Source: Blasia pusilla
Taxonomy: Eukaryota; Marchantiophyta; Marchantiopsida; Blasiales
Direction of reading: 5' to 3'
Length of the DNA: 64,000 nucleotides
Assembly: GCA_050084515.1 (NCBI GenBank)
Contig: CM114271.1
Location: 38,068,001-38,132,000 of the forward strand
Positions 51,001 through 61,639 of this stretch are shown in pieces. The notes beneath the pieces are model-generated. The model was not told where the DNA came from, searched no databases, and saw only the letters and a program-made list of their open reading frames with translations. Numbering within the stretch: the first letter of the stretch is position 1; every line of letters starts with the position of its first letter. Made by a program: the position numbers and the translations under genes.

Positions 51001-52429
51001 AAAGGGAAGAAATTTTCACGGGATAATGAATTGATTAACCTTCCTTTAACCCTCTCTTGCCTCTAGAAAGGGATAATTGGATGAGGACGAGAGTTATGAG
51101 ACATATGAAAATAACCAACTCACTGTATTGGGCTAGAGAAACTACTATATTCGTACCCACTTTGCAAGTCGTGGGAACCGCAACTAAGTAGTAAGAGTGT
51201 TGCATTGAAATTGAAATTTTGCAAGTCCTACACTCGCAATTAACTTGCAAACTTCATGAATAGACTCACCAATTATGGCAAAAGCATGACTCAAAAAAAA
51301 TTTTCCTTCCACTTGCAGTTTAGTCACACTTTGGTTGCACAAGTCTTGCCAGGTGTACTCACAAATTTTTTGAATCTTTTGCAAGTCATTCGGGGATGTT
51401 TACGAGTTTGAGCAGTCACAAAAAATTTACTTGTAGCTCACTTGAAAATAGTCAAAAAAATTTGCCCAGAAAGCCACAAAAAATGAATCCAAATAATGGT
51501 TTTTTCCTCTTAAAAAGTTTTTTTTTTCTCCTCTTCTATTCAATTTGGACTCATTTTTTTATCCAAGGGGGATTTGACTTCTTCCAATTTTTCCTTCAGG
51601 GTGGAATTTCTTTTCTCGATTATATTGTTATATTTTAAAATCAAGAATTGGAAAAAAAACATACAATATAATGAACCTCACTTATCTACATGTTCCTTAA
51701 ATTATTTGATTGACTAATAGTGCAATAATGCGCACACTTGCAATTAAAACATTAGTAGAGTTGTATGATATGTTGGCAAGTAGGTGTTATAAACCCTAAG
51801 ATTCATAATTGATTTTTGGGAGGAGACGGTTTCCTATTACTAAAGATGGAAATAATTATAAGATGATGGTTACTGGTTAGATGAACCAACTAGCCATTTG
51901 ATTTTTGTGCAGGGGGGTGATCCACAAGGAAATATGATAAATACATTAGAGACATTTTTATGATAGTATTTGCTATCAAAGAGAGTTTTTGGAGGGAAAT
52001 ACCCATACGAAGGACATTCCTATAGCAAAAAATTCCCATGAAGAGACAAACCATGATAGATATATGTTCCCATAGTGATGATACCCCTCAATCATTATGG
52101 GGTACAAGTATCAAGTTATAGAGGAATAAAGACAAGCGTATGAAACAAGCATGGATTGAGGCCTTCATTCCGGAGTATGAGGAGCTGGTAGTCTTGGATA
52201 CCATATCCATTGTATAATAGTGTCCCAAAGAGAGTGTGAGAGTGTTTAATCTCTTTGTAGGGATGAGCATGGGATTGGATAAAATGTTATAAGCTAACAT
52301 ATGGGTAAATTGGTATATATAAATTGAGAGAGATGACATTTCATGATGAATTTCATTACATCATATGGCAAGGTTGGTCCAAAAATATTATCAAAATTTA
52401 TTGGTATTGGTAGTATGTAGGGTACCGAC
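48036..52429. other. AT-rich gene-free stretch
   Basis: No gene is recognised. Two direct repeats around CTTGTTGTTCATGGCA (48894 and 49109) flank the exact 75-bp repeat copy 2. Purine-rich phrases of the AAAGGGATAAAT type recur between 50520 and 51010. Antisense and sense frames are short. Confidence 0.4.
49003..49077. repeat. 75-bp dispersed repeat, copy 2
   Basis: Identical by eye over 75 bases to 308-382, in the same orientation and 48.7 kb away, while the flanking sequences are unrelated. It contains the two small hairpins described for copy 1. Confidence 0.85.
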
Positions 52430-52920
52430 ATACATTACTCTCATATGTTTCGTTATTGGGGATGTCACATCTTTTGCAGCGAGTCAATGAGTATCCATAG
52501 ATTGCCTTTGGTGAGGTTGGAGGACATACTCAAGAGGTTGAGGATGAACTACTAAGAACTAGGGTAACCTGAGAGAACATATATCCCCTTATTTTGGGCT
52601 CATTTGGAGTCATATTGAGAAACTTATTATTTTAAGTAAGTTCCTATTGTAAGTATACTTGCCTTTCTATTTGGGAAAGTGGTCTTCAACCTACTATTAC
52701 AAGTCAAGAGCCAAGGAAGTGAAGTGTGTGGATAAGTGACCAAGGAGTATACCCTAAGAGAGTAGGCTTGAGAGCTCGTTCCCTCTTAGTTGAACCTCCT
52801 TTCATGAGGTGGCGGAGCTTTGGTCCTCCTTGCATTGTAAGTAACCCATGCCTCTCATTATGAGAGTGGATTTGGTTAGACATGAGAGAGATAATTAATG
52901 AATAGATTTATAGTCCATGG
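52430..52920 (+). repeat. Solo or 5' LTR of the gypsy family, opposite orientation
   Basis: The plus strand here aligns with the reverse complement of 55227-55660. Shared blocks include GAGGACA-CTCA...AGG, CTCATTTGGAGCCATATTGA, GTTGAACCTC...CATGAGG.GGCGGAGCT and CTCTCATTATGAGAGTGG. The left edge is fuzzy. Substitutions are mostly C-to-T and G-to-A compared with the other copy. It is either a solo LTR or the 5' LTR of a decayed plus-strand element continuing to the right. Confidence 0.75.
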
Positions 52921-52949
52921 GGACCCCACAAGGCCATGAGAGAGAGACA

Positions 52950-52976
52950 AAGAAAGAAAGAAAGAAAGAAAGAAAC
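52950..52976. repeat. (AAAG)n microsatellite
   Basis: A short perfect run of AAAG units at the right end of the LTR-like sequence. Confidence 0.9.
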
Positions 52977-54380
52977 ACAAAGAATGAGTTTTGTGGTGAC
53001 TTGATTTACAAAGATGATCGTTTATGTGTTTAGATGCCATGAGTAAGTATAGATCTTGTGTTTATGTGTTTGGCAATAGCGATTATTTTTGTGTAGTAAT
53101 TTGTAAACGCACAATAAGGATGAAAGATTTTAGGAAAGATCTAGACAAAGTTGGCATAATTCATTTGGTGATCTATGGATTGTTATGTCAAGGTCGTTCA
53201 TTGGATGGTTAAGAACTTAGTTTGCAAGATACGAGGGAGAGCATGTTTTGAAGATGTTGCAAGTATTACGACACTTGCATTAAAATCAAACATATAATGT
53301 ATATTTTAGGGAACATGTTGTTGGGTAACAATTGTGCATAAGTTAGTATGAACTTATACCAAACAAGATCCTAATTAGGCTCAATAATATATTTAGACAA
53401 GATGAGTATTGGATTACACATACAAAGTCCATGATCATGGTGGACAAACCTCCTACCATCATAGGTGCTAAGGCAAGCTTATAATAGAGTTCAAAGAGCA
53501 TTGCACTCGAGAATGGATGTTATCTTAAATCTAGGGCGATAATCTTAGATTGTGACTCATGAGGATAGACTATTGTCATCTTTAGGCAATATGGTGGGGG
53601 AGTTGAGGGTAACACTATCCATATTGATGAGATTTTTGGAATCCCTTGCCTTTCCTTCAGGAGGTTCGTACATGATCTGAGATGAATAGGTACAAGGATT
53701 GGAGGAGCATACTTGTGATGAGCAAGAGTGAGCAATGGGTTTTATATCGGTTTAACCATAATATTGAGTGTTAGGGCCAAATCTCATGCACATAAGGAAT
53801 TGGTGACTATAGAGGTTCGCCCGTTTTTCTGCACCCAAATCTTTTGGGCGCAAAATGGCCCAATGACCTCCATCTATTTATGATTGGAGGTAGTTATTAG
53901 GGACCGGTACATTTTTTTGCATTATCCATTAGTAGATTACTTTGGACGCACAAATGGAGGTCGCGGGAACCTCTACTCGTGTCTATGGGATCGCGCTCTT
54001 AGAGTCATCATGGAGACAAGTGTTAGGTTAATTGATAAACTTGAACTATCTAACATAGATAGTCAATCTAGGATTTGCTAAGAAATAATGAATCTAAGCA
54101 ACATCCATTTTATCATGTCTACCTATTAGTCCATTTCATACAAAGATTGTTGAGGAATTTGTTGAGTTTTTTGTTTCTTTTTTTTTAATGGGGGGGAATT
54201 CAAGGAGATATATATGCTCATGAAAACCATGGACTATCCTTCAAGAAGAGTGTGTGAATTTGGATAGTGCAGAATATGGTCATTTTTCACATATAGAGCA
54301 TGATGTTATGATGTCTTCCATAAAGGTGACTAGGCTTATTGAGTGGTAATCAGAGATTGTGCCTCCTTCTTTGAATGAGG
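52977..54380 (+). other. Unrecognised broken ORFs, possibly internal sequence of a decayed element
   Basis: The plus strand is open at 53024-53212. From about 53809 to 54081 it is open again with one internal TGA, reading RDRYIFLHYPLVDYFGRTNG and LRVIMETSVRLIDKLELSNI. The second frame is coherent and unlike random AT-rich DNA, but I recognise no family. It lies right after a plus-oriented LTR, so it may be decayed internal sequence of that element. Confidence 0.3.
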
Positions 54381-54780
54381 TTATGATGGAGACTTGAGAG
54401 CATGTGGTAGGTATGAAGTTGAGAAGAGGAGAGAGATGAAAATAAAGATCTCCTCAAGAGTAGGTATAGCATATTGATGTGACCTCGTGTGTTGGTTGAA
54501 AGGACAATCATCTCCACATATCTTCCTAGCCTTTTGATTGCCATACATATCCTTCTTTACAAACATAGCTCTAATAGACTCATACTCTCTAAGTGATAAC
54601 TCTGCCAATCATGCCCCCACAAGCCTTGACTTCCATTTTTAATCAATGCTCTCTCCATGCCACAATATAAAAGTGTTATTCTAAAAAATAGCATATTACT
54701 AGCCAAATTTCTTCGTATACGAGGAACCTTTAAAGTGCCCAAATCCCTCATACTAGCCGTCTCAAGACTCATGCCATTGT
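54381..54780 (-). pseudogene. Fragment of a second gypsy reverse transcriptase
   Basis: Frames 54608-54381 and 54805-54557 (minus) give KKDMYGNQKARKICGDDCP and YAIPTLEEIF, which parallel KKDVHGNWTDRRMCRDYRP and YAMPTPEEIF of the better-preserved element. They also give DLGTLKVP, which parallels DLGTLKGP. It joins abruptly to LTR module R at 54781, so it is a deletion derivative. Confidence 0.75.
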
Positions 54781-54899
54781 TGTACGCATACACATTGCTA
54801 CACAATATACATCGTTGTCACCGAATACACACACAAACACGCACGATCCCATGCTAACTCATGACATCCAAACAACCAAAATATCTCCAATTAAATCAA
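54781..54899 (-). repeat. Gypsy LTR module R, third copy
   Basis: About 120 bp matching 55044-55165 and 55686-55808, including GAACACACACACAAACACGC-type sequence and CCCATGCTAACTCATG. A deletion after ATCCAAACAA removed the start of the module. It abuts an RT fragment. Confidence 0.85.
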
Positions 54900-55165
54900 G
54901 ATCCAATCTCTCACACACCACCATAGTTATCACATATGTGCACTCTCACATGTCTCTCTCAATGTCAAACCAAACCCACTCTCCTAATAAGAAGCTTGGG
55001 TTACACTCACAAGGCAAGGGACCATAACTCCGCCATGTGGTGCGCATACACATCGCTACATAACATACATCGTTGTCACCGAACATACACACAAACACGC
55101 ACGATCCCATGCTAACTCATGGCATCCAAACAATGAGACAAGAAGTACTAAAATATCTCCAATTA
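54900..55165 (-). repeat. Internally deleted gypsy LTR
   Basis: Module B (54900-55040) followed by module R (55044-55165). Compared with the full LTR (55166-55810) the middle of about 365 bp is missing, and R joins B at TGCGCAC/CACATGG. It sits in tandem with the full LTR. Confidence 0.75.
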
Positions 55166-55810
55166 AAGTAAGATCCAATCTCTCTCTACACCATCTCACA
55201 CCATAACTCTCAAAGGTGTGCACTCGCTCTCATGTCAAACCAAACCCACTCTCCTAATGAGAGGCTTGGATTACACTCACAAGGCAAGGGACCATAGCTC
55301 CGCCGCCTCATGCCAAGAGGTTCAACAAAGAAAGAATGAGCTCTTAAGCTCTCTCTCTCCTTGAGGTATACTCCTCCCCTCTCCCAAGCTCTCTCCATGG
55401 TAACATATTCTCCCAAGTCACATCCTTGGTTCTCGACCTGATGTAAGAGGTCAAGGGCCACTTACCAAAAATAGAAAGTCGATCATATACTCAAAATGGT
55501 ACTTATCTAAAATAGTAAGTTCATCAATATGGCTCCAAATGAGCCGAAACGAAGGGGAAACCTGCTCTCTCAGGTTTCCCAGGGCCTCAACAAGTCATCC
55601 TCGACCTATTGAGCGTGTCCTCCACTACTCACGAAGGCGTTCTACTAGATCTCACCGATCTATCTTAAAAGACGTGACAACTGTCGTGCGCATACACATC
55701 GCTACACAACATACATTACTGTCACCGAACACACACACAAACACGCATGATCCCATGCTAACTCATGACATCCAAACAACGAGACAAGAAGTACTAAAAT
55801 ATCTCTAATC
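55166..55810 (-). repeat. 3' LTR of the gypsy element
   Basis: In sense orientation this runs R (55808-55686), a middle part, then B (55313-55166). It starts just after a GGGGGGC polypurine tract and resembles the plus-oriented copy at 52430-52920. The exact TG...CA ends are not clear, and the 5' LTR lies beyond the window. Confidence 0.7.
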
Positions 55811-55823
55811 GCCCCCCTAGCTA
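55811..55823 (-). other. Polypurine tract of the gypsy element
   Basis: The sense strand reads CTAGGGGGGC right before LTR module R, the usual position of the plus-strand primer. Confidence 0.6.
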
Positions 55824-55995
55824 GTGGTTAGGTCCATCTAACTCCAAAAAGGCATCTTTCCCTACCTACCATCACATACATCTCTCAGACGCTAAGAGCA
55901 AGAAGGCCGGATGCTCATGTGGCCCCATCATTAGTCACCTTCCTATCATCCATGTCATAGAAAAAGTAGGAATCGAAACCTACCTAGTATCTCCT

Positions 55996-56322
55996 CTATG
56001 TATATCTGGGACATATCCATCGTCTCCGAGGAACCCTAGTAAGAGGTGATGTCAGACATGCCATATGCCAACCTCTCGAACATCCATCACAGACTAGCAT
56101 CGTGGCCGCACCACCGGCAGAACCACACAACATACAACGCAAGCATGTAGAAACTATTGCTAAGCTCGGATCTACTGTACCATCAATGTTAGAAAGATGA
56201 CATGGTGCACAATTGTGCACATGGTCCTTCCATACCATACCATCGTATCCCTCCAGCAAGAGAACACCAGATGACAAAACGTCACGCACTCTCAAGATAG
56301 TGCATCCTACAGTCACATCCAA
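55996..56322 (-). pseudogene. PHD-finger end of the gypsy polyprotein
   Basis: The frame starts with GCTILRVRDVLSSGVLLLEG, continues with CAPCHLSNIDGTVDPSL, then gives a PHD-type Cys4-His-Cys3 pattern: CMLCG, a Cys in TMLVCDGC, GWHMAC and WICPRY. The last Cys (expected in W-x-C-P-x-C) is Tyr, which a single G-to-A change would explain. PHD fingers read histone H3 tails. In chromoviruses this position holds a chromodomain that guides integration, so a targeting role is a reasonable inference. A TGA or frame change separates it from the integrase frame. Confidence 0.75.
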
Positions 56323-56505
56323 CGTCGTTAGTAGCGTCTGTTACAAGTAGACATAATCTCCCTGATGAAACCTCCTGATAGTTGGTCGATAACCACCACC
56401 CCGAATAGTTGCATACCTCAATGTACCCCGATGTTGTGCAATTGCCAAGTTCTTGAACGCCATGGGCATCACTCTCCGAAACAACTCAGCCCTCTAAGAA
56501 CATGC

Positions 56506-57225
56506 TCACATCCATACATCTGGGTCATCAAGGTTCAGTACCTCACCAACATCTCGACCAATGGCCGTAAGTAAATCTGGCTCTCGGCCATAAAGTAGCA
56601 AGTACGGTGAAAAAGACGTTAAGGATGTCTGCATGCTGAATCTGTATCCCATCGCCAAAAAGGGCAATTGGAGGTCCCAATCTCCTAGGTGACCTCTCTG
56701 CAAGCCATACTTGCGTAAATCCCTCTTCACCATATACACAACTCTCTTCGCTAATCCATCCGCCTCGGGATGATCTCGCGAAGTTGTGCGATGGTCGATC
56801 AGCGCCTGATCACACAAGGCCTCGAACTCACCACGAAACTCGTTACCCTGATATGTCAATACCTCAACCGGTGCGCCATAATGACGCAATACTCTGTCAA
56901 GGAAGGCATAAGCTACTCCCTCACTCGCTTTGTCAGGAAATGCAACCAACTCGATCCACTTCGAGAAGTGCTCGATCATCACCAACGCATAACGATTGAG
57001 ACGCTCCGTCAAAGGCAAAGATCCTACAAAATCCAAACTCCATCTATACCCTAAGCCCATGATTGGTAATGGATGCAACTGTGGTGTCGGAGCATTGAAC
57101 GATGCTCGGACCCGATCACACACCATGCACCTTGCAGCAAGCTGCTGAACGTCAGTCTGCATGCCTCGCCACCAATGATGAATTTGGAGCAAGCTGTACG
57201 TCCGCTTCACCCCAAATTGACCCAA
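56506..57225 (-). pseudogene. Gypsy integrase
   Basis: A 239-residue frame. The zinc-binding region shows GQFGVKRTYSLLQ, where relatives have GHFGVKR, and CMVCDRVRASF. The core has WSLDFVGSLP (first Asp kept) and LTYQGNEFRGEF, where the second catalytic Asp (usually DQGxEF) is Tyr. It also has HPEADGLAKRVV, where the catalytic Glu (usually LAERVV) is Lys. The end reads SFSPYLLLYGREPDL. Two of three catalytic residues are therefore lost and the enzyme should be dead. Confidence 0.9.
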
Positions 57226-57240
57226 CTCCTTGTGGGCATG

Positions 57241-57537
57241 CTACACTAGTCGTGCTCTATGCAAAGGATGAGGCACTACGCGTATTCTGCCATCCTCCCA
57301 AACCCTCAAAACATGTGTCCCCTCCCAATGGAACCGTCTCGCCCGCTGTAGAATCCGATCCCCCTCTCTAGCACCCATTGTGCTCGTAATGTTGCCACTC
57401 CGAAGGTACTCCAAGACTACTCCATCATCATGAATATCTCGGCCATCCGTCGTCTCCTCACTGGCCTCGGGATCCAAGGACTCTCCACTAGACCGCGCCA
57501 TCAAAGTCTCCACACTCTGGCTCTCCATATCCAACAT
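57241..57537 (-). pseudogene. Gypsy RNase H-integrase linker
   Basis: The frame contains YLRSGNITSTMGAREGDRIL, QRARRFHWEGTHVLRVWEDG and RIRVVPHPLHRARLV. It is then cut by a TAG directly before the HAHKELGQFG start of the integrase zinc finger. The linker type is usual for gypsy pol. Confidence 0.8.
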
Positions 57538-57558
57538 GCCTAAATAGGCTTACGCGTG

Positions 57559-58203
57559 TCATCCTGGCACTGACTCCTCATCACTCTCTCCATGCCATCG
57601 AGCTCTAGTTGCATCTCGCTGACTCAGGCATGGGTTACGACTCAACCCATCTGCATCCTGGTTGAGCGTCCCAGGTCTATGTACCACTTGAAAATCATAC
57701 TCCTGCAACAACAGAGCCCATCTCGCAAGCTTCCCTGTAAGCTTGTCAGACTCCATCAACCACTTCAGTGGTTGCTGATCAGTGATGATGGTAAAGGGGT
57801 TGCCGAATAAGTAACACCTGAAATACGTGACAGCCCACACTACAACCAAGCACTCACCCTCATACGAGCTATACTTCACCTCTATAGCGTTGTTTGAGCG
57901 GCTAGCGTTAGCCACCATGAACTCTCTACCCTCATCATCATGCTGGGTGAGCACCGCTCCAAGCCCCATCATGCTCCAATCTGTGTGCAACTGGAAAGGA
58001 CGCCCCCTGATCGGTCTCTTCAAGATGGGCGTGAACGTCAACCTGTCCTTGAGCAACTTAAATGCTTGCTCCTGCTCATCCCCCCAGTGCCACTCGTGGT
58101 CCACCTTGGTCAGCAAGGTCAACGGCTTTGCAATCAAACTGAATCCCTTGACGTACCACCGATAGAAGTTTGCCAATCCCATGAATGCGCGAACATGACT
58201 CAC
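57559..58203 (-). pseudogene. Gypsy RT thumb and RNase H
   Basis: The frame has HVRAFMGLANFYRWYVKGFS, LIAKPLTLLTKVDHEWHWGD and the RNase H blocks FQLHTDWSMMGLGAVLTQ (first acidic residue Asp), YSSYEGECLVVVWAV (Glu) and FTIITDQQPLKWLM (Asp). It ends with VVHRPGTLNQDADGLSR, where the Asp of ADGLSR is kept. RNase H catalytic residues look intact even though the polyprotein frame is broken. Confidence 0.9.
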
Positions 58204-58219
58204 ATCTGTAGGGCGGGAA

Positions 58220-59066
58220 TGCGTGAGATAGCCTCAACCTTTGTCTGCTAAACACCATTGCCCCCTGGTATATCGTTTGATCTAAATACTCAATCTGGTC
58301 GTAGAAGAACTTGCACTTGCCTGGATATAACTTCAGCGCATGTAATTGCAATCACAAAACACCTCCTCTAAATGTCGCTCATGCTCCTAAACCGTGGCAC
58401 TAAAGACTACGATGTCATCAATATAATACCTAGCAAAATCCAAACCAGCCAAGATCCTATCCATGACCCTCTAAAACTCAAACGGGGCGTTCTTTAACCC
58501 AAATGGTAAGAGCCGCCATTGGTACAAACAATCCTTCCCGTGAGGATTGATGCCCCAAAATTCCGTCTTCTGCATGTCCTCCAATCTGATAGGGAGCTGA
58601 TGGTATCCGGCTCGCAAATCCAATGAATTGAAAACCTTTGCATAACCAATCGTATCAAAGATCTCCTCAGGGGTGGGCATGGCATACCTATCGGATTTTG
58701 TCTGCCGATTGATAGGTCGGTAATCCCTACACATCCGCCTATCCGTCCAGTTGCCATGCACATCCTTCTTGGTGGGCATGACAGTGGCAGATGCATACTC
58801 CCCATGCGAGATCTCCACTAGTATTGCTCCAACCAAGTTCTGGATCCTACTCTGAATCAGAGCCCTCTCCATATCACTGTACGTGTAGGGTTTTCAGAAG
58901 ATCGGTGTATCACTCGACAACTCAATGCAGACCCCGGTCCCTTCAGCGTACCCAAATCCTCCATGCTAAACGCAAAGCAACTCCTATAACTCATGAGGAA
59001 CTGATATATTCGGCGCCGCTCTCCTCTTGTCAACTTAAGGCCCATATCTGGCTCCCAAGTCTCCAT
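58220..59066 (-). pseudogene. Gypsy reverse transcriptase palm
   Basis: The frames hold the lead-in SYRSCFAFSMEDLGTLKGP, then RMCRDYRPINRQTKSDRYAM, the catalytic block VFNSLDLRAGYHQLPI, LLPFGLKNAPFEF and, after a TAG, YYIDDIVVFSATV with the YxDD box, followed by a second TAG. Both stops stand where Gln would be expected, consistent with C-to-T change. Confidence 0.9.
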
Positions 59067-59224
59067 CGTGACTACTATAGGACTCTCCGACGCGGATATT
59101 GGTGGTTGCTATGGTGCAACCTTGTCTCAAAAAACAACATTTGACCGCTCTCCTGCAGCCAACTACAAACTCTGATCTCCTCCACATGCAGTGCCCGGAA
59201 CCACGCTCGATGCTGTGGCTATCA

Positions 59225-60863
59225 TCACCTGGCATACCTGCAAAACATCCCAAGAAGTCCAAGGGTGTCTCTCTCGATCTCCCTGGTGTGTCGATCTCCT
59301 CGGGTCTTGCCCCCAACCACTACCTCCACCATCTCGGTAGGCATGGAGCTCACCAACGCAACCGATGTGATCTGTGGCGATCTCATCCGACCTTGCTCAG
59401 CCACTCCCAAGCTGAAGATCCATATCAAATAGTTCAGGTCCATCGCCTGACCCAAGAGATGGCATCGTGATGCCTCTGATACTGACGGGACTGCCGTCAC
59501 TCCTGGGGGAAATCCCATCGCCCACTCTTTCTCGTTGGCGTTGGGCTCCACCAACCTCTGAACCTGGTCATCCCAAACCAAGCCAGGACCGGCCACCTTG
59601 TATGCATAAGAAGCGGGAAAACTCACAAACGTGGGAAAGGTTTCCCGCCGCCTGCCTACCCTGTTGACCACAGTCAACGGTGGTCGATCATCGTGCCTCA
59701 CTACATGTGGTCGACGACCAGGATCCAGAATGGAATCCACTAACAAATGGGAGGGGCGCTCCACTCTCGCATTCGCCCTCCGTAAGACTACCTGGGGCAC
59801 CAAGTTGGTCCACCATAGACGCGGCGATGGGCTCTAGAACCTACACTCGCCGCATCCAAGAACATTGCTGGGCTGATCCAGGCACGCACCTGATGAGCAC
59901 TTGTCACCACCCGTGACCTAGAGTCTCCTAAGATGGGCACATTCTCCAGAATGTAGGCTGGAGAACGAGATTAGTGCTCCTGCAACTGCCGTAAGACCCT
60001 CAACATCTCCCAAAACAACCTAAATCGAGTATCAGCCAACCCGCTGCCTCATCCAACACTCCATTGGCCCTGACATGGCCAACCAGAAATGACCAAATCA
60101 ATGGTCCCTACGTGCTCTAAGTCCTGCGCCCCCGACAACGAAATATATCCCTCGGTAGGGAACTCTGGTATCCCTGTACCGCGGACGCAGACAATAAGTC
60201 GGGAAAACGTAGGCGTAATTGCGCCATATGTCGTAGTGAGATGCGCCTCGCAACATCATCACTCTCCATATATAGGTACTGTTGTACTCACACTCTTACC
60301 TGCAAAACAACAACTAACCCATTGCTAATCCCTCCAAAGAGATCTAACACTTGAATACCCTCCTCCGGGGTACACCACACAAAAGGTGTGGTATCCAAGA
60401 TTATCATCGTAGCACTCCCTGCTACCTCAGGTTCCTTAGACCCGTCATGCTACGGTGCAAACGCCTCACTCCACACGGTTTGCACGTGCTCATCTACCAA
60501 TTGTCGAAGCTCCTCAGTTGAGCCCCACAGCGGCACCTCTCCTCCACGGAATGATTAGGCTATCATAACACTCCTCTCCATAGAAATGTTAGGAACGGGA
60601 GTATCCTCTGCATGGACATGTCCCTCAATCAAATCACTAGGCCAAGTGATGGCACTGCTAAATGCTGCTAAGGTCGCCATCTCTCTTGGCCGTTGCTCGA
60701 TCACTGAACATGTGAATTGAACGGGTAATGAGCTAAGGCGCCCATCACTTGACTGCCATCCTCGTCTGTAGGACGCCGACTCTTCCCAGTAATCCAGGAA
60801 AAACCCCATCGGGTATAACACTGCTCCACCAACCAAGACGTCGTAGGACTCTGCATTAGTCAC
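59225..60863 (-). pseudogene. Long protease-RT spacer of the gypsy element
   Basis: About 1.6 kb between protease and RT. Open pieces at 59803-59225 and 60863-60555 contain EWAMGFPPGVTAVPSVSEAS, HLLGQAMDLNYLIWIF and ESYDVLVGGAVLYPMGFFLD. These look like folded protein, not low-complexity filler. I do not recognise a named domain. The part in between is frame-broken. Confidence 0.5.
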
Positions 60864-60944
60864 TATCGCCTTCGCTCACACCATGGACTCATCTGTAGGA
60901 TGTCCCGGGCGAATCCTCACCACGACCTCCTGTCGGGTAATATA

Positions 60945-61295
60945 CTATGTGGTACTCGCTCCACCCAAGGATTTCTGTATCCGGAATAGACAATGCTCCA
61001 CATCGGCTCTCGTCAAGCCCAATCCTTTGAATGACGCTTTCCCCAACATCAGGGATTGGGCTCCTGAATCCAACAAGACGCGTTGCGGACTAAAAGCTCT
61101 ACCTCCGGGACTCACCAAGTGGAAGACCTCTCCTCGGTTATCTAGCAACACAATACCAGGAGAAGCCATGGCACGCTCTATCGCGGGTCTAGCGGGCATC
61201 TCCGCCATCCTAGCAGCCGCAGCCTCCCATGAATCTGACATGGACGGCCCGAGCATCCGCTCCAAGGGCAGTTCCATCACCTCCTCTGCAATCAC
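60945..61295 (-). pseudogene. Gypsy aspartic protease
   Basis: A 116-residue frame with the active-site motif VLLDSGAQSLMLG, a variant of the retropepsin D-S/T-G-A motif. It is flanked by RGEVFHLVSPGGRAFSPQR upstream and LGLTRADVEHCLFRIQKSLG downstream. The catalytic Asp is present. Confidence 0.85.
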
Positions 61296-61639
61296 CTCTC
61301 AACGTGATGTAAGAACTCCAACTCCACACTCACATAGCGTAGCAGCCAACTGAAAAGCCTTGGCGGGCGTACCCCCCAACGTCATATCATCGGAAGCAAA
61401 AAATAGAAGAGCGCGGTACACAATGGTGGCCTCCCCCAACAACGTGCTCGACACATGCCCCTCTTAAGCATCAACAATAGGAGTCGTCGCACTCGCTTCT
61501 CCCATCACCCTCCGTGCGTGCACACCAACAACGTCACCAACTCTCCAGGAACTCTGATCAGGACCCATCGATGGGGTCCTCATCGCCTCAGACAACGTGA
61601 AAGACTGGGGAAGCCTAGTCTGTTTCCTGCTTCCCCTCA

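Noticed and set aside
53838-53880. Biotin-protein ligase-like GAKWPNDL phrase
   Set aside because: Eight residues in an AT-rich broken frame with none of the other ligase motifs around; chance match.
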